Below, piece after piece: positions 59,395 to 64,000 of a DNA stretch of 64,000 nt. The translations under genes and the position numbers were made by a program. Under the pieces are notes generated by a model. The model made no database searches. It worked only from the letters and a program-made list of their open reading frames with translations, and had not been told where the DNA came from. Positions within the stretch are counted from its first letter, which is position 1; each line of letters starts with the position of its first letter. Source of the DNA: Halotalea alkalilenta (lineage in GTDB: Bacteria > Pseudomonadota > Gammaproteobacteria > Pseudomonadales > Halomonadaceae); contig NZ_CP015243.1 of the NCBI RefSeq assembly GCF_001648175.1, positions 2,666,001 to 2,730,000 of the forward strand, read 5' to 3'.

Positions 59395-62256
59395 TCAGCC
59401 CGGCGAAGTCTCCAGGCGCAGCCGCTGCCAAGCGTCCTCGGGCGGATTGAGCGACAGCCGGGCGATGATCACCTGTTCTTCCATATCGAGCCGCAGCGAA
59501 AAACCGAGCCGCTCCAGCAGCCCCCGCATCGCCATGTTGTCGGCCATCACCCGACCGTGCATCTCGAGCACCCCGGTATCGCGGGCATAGTCGATCGCCT
59601 TCTCCATCAGCCGGCGGCCGATGCCCCCACGCTGCAGGTCGTCGCGGACGATCACCGAGAATTCGGTGCGCAGGTTGTCGCTGTCGGTATTCAACCGCAC
59701 CACGCCGAGCATCTCGCCGCTGCCGTCTTCCGCCTGGCTCACCTCCTGGTCATCGTCCAGCCGCGGCTGCTCGTGGCGCTCGAGCACGAAGGCCATTTCA
59801 CGGTCGTAGTCGATCGCCGCCAGCTGGGCCAGCTCCTTGCGGCTCAGCACCGCCTTGTGCTGGAAGTAGCGAAAGCGAATGCTCTGCGGGCTGAGCCGCG
59901 CGTGGAACCGCTCGATCAGCGCCGCGTCCTCGGCGCGCACCGGGCGCAGCACCACACGGTTGCCATCCTCCAGCGCCAGGGTCTCGCGCAGCCCCTCCGG
60001 ATAAGGGCGGATCGCTTGACGCACCGGCTCGCCAAAATCGAGCGCGTAGTCGATCGCGACCAGTTCGTCCTGCTCGAGTACCAGCGGGTTGATCTCGAGA
60101 CCGCGCATGTTAGGCAGATCGGCACACATCTGCGACAGCGTCACCAGCAGCCGGCAGAGTCGTTGGATCGACTCCTCGAGACGCCCCTGGCGCCCCTCGA
60201 GGCGCTCGACCATCAGTTGGTAGACCTGGCTGCGTTCGATCAACTGGGCGGCCAGCGCCATGTTCAAAGGCGGCAGCGCGACCTGGCGGTCACGCAGTAC
60301 ATCGGTGCGATAGCCGCCGAGGCCGAACACGATCACCGGGCCGAACACCGCATCCTGGGTGATCCCGGTGCAGATCGATAGCGAACGGCGGCCGCGTCGC
60401 ATCGGCTGGAGGCAAAAACTGTAGAGTTCGCTGGCGGGATGACACTCCGCGACCCGTTCGCGCAACCGCTCGATCGCATCGAACATCGCCTGGGGCGTGG
60501 CGACGTCCTGGATCAGGCTGAGGTGCTGGGGGGCCAGGCCGCGGGTATCGAGATGATCACGCTCTCGAAACGGCAGGCAGTGCTCGGCGTGCACCGCCTT
60601 GACCGCCAGTGCGCCGAACGCACGCCGGGCGACTTCCATCCCCTCCTGCGCGCTCTGCACGTATTCGCTCTGGGCGATGCCGATGCCATAGGCGTTGAGC
60701 ACCTGCCCGGTCTCTTCGTGAGTCAGGCTCTCGCGCCCTCGCGTCCGGGCGCGCTCGATCAACGCCTGGGCCCGGGCGCGGAGAGAAGACGAAGTGGCGA
60801 AGCCCGCCAGCGCCGGCGTCTCCCACAGCTGCGCTTGCGCCTGTCGATGGGCCTCGAGGCGCAGGAAAGCACGCACCGCGCGCTCGGGGGTCGAGAAGCT
60901 GGCGAGATTGGCGCGCGCGAAGCGCTGCTGGATCTCCTCGGCATCGTCGTGGCCCATCCAGGCGGCGAGCACCGGCCGCGACGCACCGGCCGCGGCCTCG
61001 ATCAGCGCCTCGGCGCTCTCCACCGACCCAGCCAGGCGGGTCGGCGCATGCAGCACCAGCAGCGCATCGACCCCGGGGTCGGCCAACAGTAGCCGAGTCG
61101 CCGTGGCGAAGGCCTCGGGCCGGGCCGCACCGCCGAGATCGAGCGGCACCGTCGGCCAGCCCTCGGCGAGCAGCCCCGCCTCGATCAGCGCCCGCTGGGT
61201 CAGTTCACTGGGTTCGGCCATCACGCCGCCGCCCAGCACCAGCGCATCGGCGGCGAGCAGCGAGGGCGCCAGGCCGTTGCCGACGATCATCAGGCGAGGA
61301 CCGCGATAGCCGCGGCCGATCCGGGTGAGCACTTCGAGGCTGTCGTAGATGTCGTCCAGCGCCTCGATTCGCACCGTACCGGCGCGCCTGAGCGCCGCAT
61401 CGAGAATCATCGCCCGGTGGGGAATCCCCGGCGTCGGTGCCACCCCGAGGCGCTCGGACACGCTGCTGCGGCTGCCGCCGATCGCCAGCACCAGCCGGCG
61501 CTTGGAGGCTTCGCGCAGCGCAGTGACGAAATGGCGCGCATCGGTGATCCGCTCGATATGCAAAAGGATCGCCTGTGCCCGCGTGCGCTGGCTGACGAAG
61601 TCGAGCATGTCGGAGAGCCGCACGTCGACGCTGTCGCCCAGGGTGATCAGGTGGGAGAGACCGATGCCGCGACCCCGGGACCAGGCATTGATCGCGGCTC
61701 CCAGCATCCCCGACTGGCCGAGGTAGGCGAGCCGGCCGCGCAGCGGCGCCTCGGCGGCGAAGGTAGCGTTGAGCCGCGCCTCGGGAACCGCCACACCCAG
61801 GCAGTCGGGGCCGATCACCCGGATGCCCAGGCGCAGGGCGATCTCCGAGAGCCGTTCGCGCACCCCTGCGAGATCGCTGCGCTCGACGTCGCCGGCATCG
61901 TCATCGCGCAGCAGTATCACCGCGCGCACGCCGTGGTGACCGAGCGCCTCGAGCAGCGCGGGAGTGCGCCCGATCGGCACGCAGGCCACCGCGAGCTCGA
62001 TCTCGTCGGAGACCGCGGCAAGCTCGGTCAGCATCGTCACGCCGCTCGCGTCCACGCGTCCCGGACGCACATCGAGGGCATAGAGGATGCCCGGGAAGCC
62101 GCCCTCGAGGAGGTTGTCGAGCACCACTGAAGCGAGCCCATCATCGTTCGTACTTCCCACCAGTAGCAGCGAGGCGGGAGAAAAGAAGCGGCGCAGGAAG
62201 CGTGTACCGAGAGAGGGACGAGACGCACTGATCAAGGGGCGGGACGGACTGGCCAA
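59395..62256 (-). CDS. pat: Pat/YfiQ-type protein lysine acetyltransferase (acyl-CoA synthetase-like plus GNAT)
   Basis: About 953 residues from a TTG at 62256, which has AGAGG six bases upstream; an ATG at 62322 would add a Pro/Arg-rich leader unlike the family. The first 700 or so residues resemble NDP-forming acyl-CoA synthetases (LLVGSTNDDGLASVVLDNLLEGGFPG; GPDCLGVAVPEARLNATFAAE; AYLGQSGMLGAAI), then an ATP-grasp region (YGIGIAQSEYVQSAQEG). A C-terminal GNAT domain follows, with VVLRPVRAEDAALIERFHARLSP and RDDLQRGGIGRRLMEKAIDYA. The layout matches YfiQ, which acetylates lysines of acetyl-CoA synthetase and other proteins. The catalytic loop histidine of the synthetase part looks replaced (GHDDAEE region), consistent with a non-catalytic sensor. 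It is divergent from an HDAC-family gene. Confidence 0.9.
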   Translation of the reverse strand: MASPSRPLISASRPSLGTRFLRRFFSPASLLLVGSTNDDGLASVVLDNLLEGGFPGILYALDVRPGRVDASGVTMLTELAAVSDEIELAVACVPIGRTPALLEALGHHGVRAVILLRDDDAGDVERSDLAGVRERLSEIALRLGIRVIGPDCLGVAVPEARLNATFAAEAPLRGRLAYLGQSGMLGAAINAWSRGRGIGLSHLITLGDSVDVRLSDMLDFVSQRTRAQAILLHIERITDARHFVTALREASKRRLVLAIGGSRSSVSERLGVAPTPGIPHRAMILDAALRRAGTVRIEALDDIYDSLEVLTRIGRGYRGPRLMIVGNGLAPSLLAADALVLGGGVMAEPSELTQRALIEAGLLAEGWPTVPLDLGGAARPEAFATATRLLLADPGVDALLVLHAPTRLAGSVESAEALIEAAAGASRPVLAAWMGHDDAEEIQQRFARANLASFSTPERAVRAFLRLEAHRQAQAQLWETPALAGFATSSSLRARAQALIERARTRGRESLTHEETGQVLNAYGIGIAQSEYVQSAQEGMEVARRAFGALAVKAVHAEHCLPFRERDHLDTRGLAPQHLSLIQDVATPQAMFDAIERLRERVAECHPASELYSFCLQPMRRGRRSLSICTGITQDAVFGPVIVFGLGGYRTDVLRDRQVALPPLNMALAAQLIERSQVYQLMVERLEGRQGRLEESIQRLCRLLVTLSQMCADLPNMRGLEINPLVLEQDELVAIDYALDFGEPVRQAIRPYPEGLRETLALEDGNRVVLRPVRAEDAALIERFHARLSPQSIRFRYFQHKAVLSRKELAQLAAIDYDREMAFVLERHEQPRLDDDQEVSQAEDGSGEMLGVVRLNTDSDNLRTEFSVIVRDDLQRGGIGRRLMEKAIDYARDTGVLEMHGRVMADNMAMRGLLERLGFSLRLDMEEQVIIARLSLNPPEDAWQRLRLETSPG

Positions 62257-62407
62257 GAGACACCTCTTCGAACCGGGCGATGGCGCTCGGCCATCTGGAG
62301 GACACCGCGCGCGTGGTGACATCCCCTAGTCTATAGCGCAACATGGAGTCACGCACGATCGCATGCGCGACACCCGGCCGCGACGCCCATCCAGACAGGA
62401 CAAGCGG

Positions 62408-63370
62408 ATGATCACCGCCCTCATCAGCCACCCCGCCTTCCACCATCACAATGACCAGCACCCGGAGAATCCGCTGCGTCTCAAGGCGCTGGAAACCCGG
62501 CTCGCCGCCCGTGGACTCAATCGCCAGCTGCATCAGTTCGATGCCCGCCCGGCCACCGACGAGCAGCTTCTCGCGGTGCACGCCGAGCACTACCTCGCCC
62601 GTCTCCAGCGCTTGGCGAACCGAGCGGACGCCGAGCATCGCGCGCTGGAAGCCGCCCCCGACACGCCGATCGACGCCGCCCGCCTCACCGCCGCCCGCCT
62701 CGCCGCGGGCGGCGTCGCGCGCGCGGTCGACCTGGTGATGCGCGAGCAGTGCGACAACGCCTTCTGCGCGATACGCCCACCGGGTCATCATGCCGAGCGC
62801 GACAGCGCGATGGGCTTTTGCCTCTACAACAACGTAGCGGTTGGCATCGCCCAGGCCCGTCTTCGCTACGGCGTCGAGCGCATCGCACTGATCGATTTCG
62901 ATCTGCACCAGTGCAACGGCAGTATCGACATCTTCGCCGACGATCCGGGTGTGCTGATCTGCTCGAGCTTCCAGCGCGACCTGTTCCCCTGGCGCTACCA
63001 ACGCGAAGCGCCGGCCAATGTGGTCAATGCGGCCCTCGCCCCCGGTGAGGGCGCGGAGCGCCTGCGCGAACTGATCGATCACGACTGGCTCCCCCGGCTC
63101 GAGGCCCACCGTCCCCAGCTGGTTTTCCTCTCCGCCGGCTTCGACGCCCATCGAGAGGATCCGCTCGGCGAGCTGTGTTTCGAGGACGCCGACTTCGTCG
63201 AGCTGACCCATTTCGCCCTCGGGGTCGCCGAGCGCCACGCGCAGCGTCGGCTGGTCTCGGTGCTGGAAGGCGGCTACGCGCCCAAGACACTGTCGCGATG
63301 CGTAGCACTCCACCTCGACGCGCTCGCGGGCCTCGGCGTGCGCGAAACGCCGAGCGAGCTGCCGGGCTGA
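62408..63370 (+). CDS. Histone-deacetylase-family zinc deacetylase
   Basis: 320 residues from ATG 62408. Arginase/deacetylase fold with active-site His127/His128 in RPPGHHAERDSAMGFC and zinc ligands Asp165 and His167 (DFDLHQCNG) and Asp246 (SAGFDAHRED). The usual second histidine of the DxHH motif is Gln168 here, but it is not a zinc ligand. Family members deacetylate lysines, acetylpolyamines or acetoin-related compounds. It is divergent from the lysine acetyltransferase with a 151-bp gap, which suggests a writer/eraser pair; a role on acetylpolyamines is the alternative. Confidence 0.88.
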   Translation: MITALISHPAFHHHNDQHPENPLRLKALETRLAARGLNRQLHQFDARPATDEQLLAVHAEHYLARLQRLANRADAEHRALEAAPDTPIDAARLTAARLAAGGVARAVDLVMREQCDNAFCAIRPPGHHAERDSAMGFCLYNNVAVGIAQARLRYGVERIALIDFDLHQCNGSIDIFADDPGVLICSSFQRDLFPWRYQREAPANVVNAALAPGEGAERLRELIDHDWLPRLEAHRPQLVFLSAGFDAHREDPLGELCFEDADFVELTHFALGVAERHAQRRLVSVLEGGYAPKTLSRCVALHLDALAGLGVRETPSELPG

Positions 63371-63435
63371 GCCGCTGTTCGGCCACGCTGTGCTAGGATG
63401 GCCGAATCACAGCTCCCCGACGCGACCGTTCACCG

Positions 63436-64000
63436 ATGACCGACTCCCTCGACCAGGACGCCGCCCTGCGCATCGCCGCCGGACGCAAGCCCTTCATCGA
63501 ACCGCTGCGCCTTGGCGAACGCCTGAAGGCCTTCCGGCTGGCGCGCCAATGGACCCTCGAAGAGGTCAGCCAGCGCACCGGGCTTGCTCGCTCGACGCTG
63601 TCGAAGATCGAGAACGACCAGACCTCGCCGACCTTCGCAGTGGTGCAGAAGCTCGCCAACGGCCTGGGCCTCGACCTGCCACAGCTGCTCAAGCGCCCGG
63701 GCGGGGTACAGCGCACCGCCGGGCGCCGCGACCTGACCCGGCGCAACGAAGGCAAGCCCCACCCTACCCCGACCTACGAGCATGAACTGCTCTCCTGGCA
63801 GCTCGCGCACAAACGAATGGTGCCGTTCAAGACCATCGTCCATGCGCGTAGCATCGATGACTTCTCCGATTGGGTGCGCCACGGGGGCGAGGAGTTCTTG
63901 ATGGTGCTGGAAGGGTCGATCCTGCTCTACAGCGAGTTCTACGAGCCGCTGCGCCTCGATGCCGGCGACAGCCTCTACTTCGACAGCGACATGGGGCATG
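63436..64000 (+). CDS. XRE-family regulator with cupin domain (3' end cut)
   Basis: The frame starts at ATG 63436 and runs past the right edge; about 188 codons are present. The XRE helix-turn-helix lies at about residues 25-85 (LGERLKAFRLARQWTLEEVSQRTGLARSTLSKIENDQTSPT). A cupin starts near 135, with HGGEEFLMVLEGSILLYSEFYEPLRLDAGDSLYFDSDMGH. This XRE–cupin layout occurs in PuuR-type regulators of polyamine or amino-acid catabolism. It follows the deacetylase by 65 bp on the same strand, so the two may share a metabolite. The effector is unknown. Confidence 0.88.
   Translation, partial: MTDSLDQDAALRIAAGRKPFIEPLRLGERLKAFRLARQWTLEEVSQRTGLARSTLSKIENDQTSPTFAVVQKLANGLGLDLPQLLKRPGGVQRTAGRRDLTRRNEGKPHPTPTYEHELLSWQLAHKRMVPFKTIVHARSIDDFSDWVRHGGEEFLMVLEGSILLYSEFYEPLRLDAGDSLYFDSDMGH

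Noticed and set aside
58729..60381. 550-codon plus-strand frame crossing the hydrolase and pat genes
   Set aside because: It spans two well-supported minus-strand genes and their gap, and has no motif of its own.

Overview
The window is a GC-rich stretch of a gammaproteobacterial chromosome. Clues are the enterobacterial-type gene order mltD–gloB–yafS–rnhA–dnaQ, a proton-translocating transhydrogenase split into three genes, yejABEF, and a cobalamin-dependent metH. The very high GC at third codon positions and this gene set would fit a Halomonadaceae/Oceanospirillales-like organism. That placement is inference only: there is no rRNA in the window. I call 59 protein genes, two of them cut by the window edges. 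I see no tRNA, rRNA, CRISPR array or insertion sequence.

Layout: (1) 1–7.2 kb, minus strand: yejABEF peptide importer, joined by ATGA overlaps, followed by ycaO (cut). (2) 7.3–15 kb: murein hydrolase mltD, gloB, then a plus-strand run yafS, rnhA, dnaQ, nudC, sohB, yhhQ, ybfF. (3) 15–19.2 kb: manganese regulator mntR, pntAA-AB-B with a clear terminator, and a small winged-helix protein. (4) 19.5–33.6 kb: a sulfur island headed by cysB. It holds one ABC ATPase, one permease and five solute-binding proteins. It also holds an acyl-CoA-dehydrogenase-like flavoprotein, a thiol dioxygenase, a four-domain rhodanese, an SsuD-like flavin monooxygenase and a class II aldolase. (5) 33.7–36.7 kb: zur–hisI–yidD, sufE and a lone tyrosine recombinase. 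(6) 36.9–45.2 kb: an amidase, two small orphan genes, and a cyanate module (cynABD-type importer plus cyanase) with a near-perfect sigma-54 promoter, divergent from a PAS/AAA+/Fis sigma-54 activator. (7) 45.5–64 kb: a KfrA-like coiled-coil protein, DUF445, mntH, nfuA, metH, rlmA, smrA, yihY, wrbA, pdxH, a dienelactone hydrolase, a Pat-type lysine acetyltransferase divergent from an HDAC-family deacetylase, and an XRE–cupin regulator (cut).

How the genes fit together: the sulfur island would import several organosulfur compounds through interchangeable binding proteins and oxidise thiols and sulfonates to sulfite under CysB. The cyanate module would take up cyanate (or nitrate-like anions) and release ammonia and CO2, under nitrogen-type sigma-54 control. 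Metal homeostasis recurs (mntR/mntH 33 kb apart, zur). The most interesting signals are the 5:1:1 transporter stoichiometry and its coupled thiol dioxygenase–rhodanese operon, the sigma-54 promoter facing its probable activator, a 19-bp operator-like motif repeated upstream of both cysB and kfrA, and the acetyltransferase/deacetylase pair.
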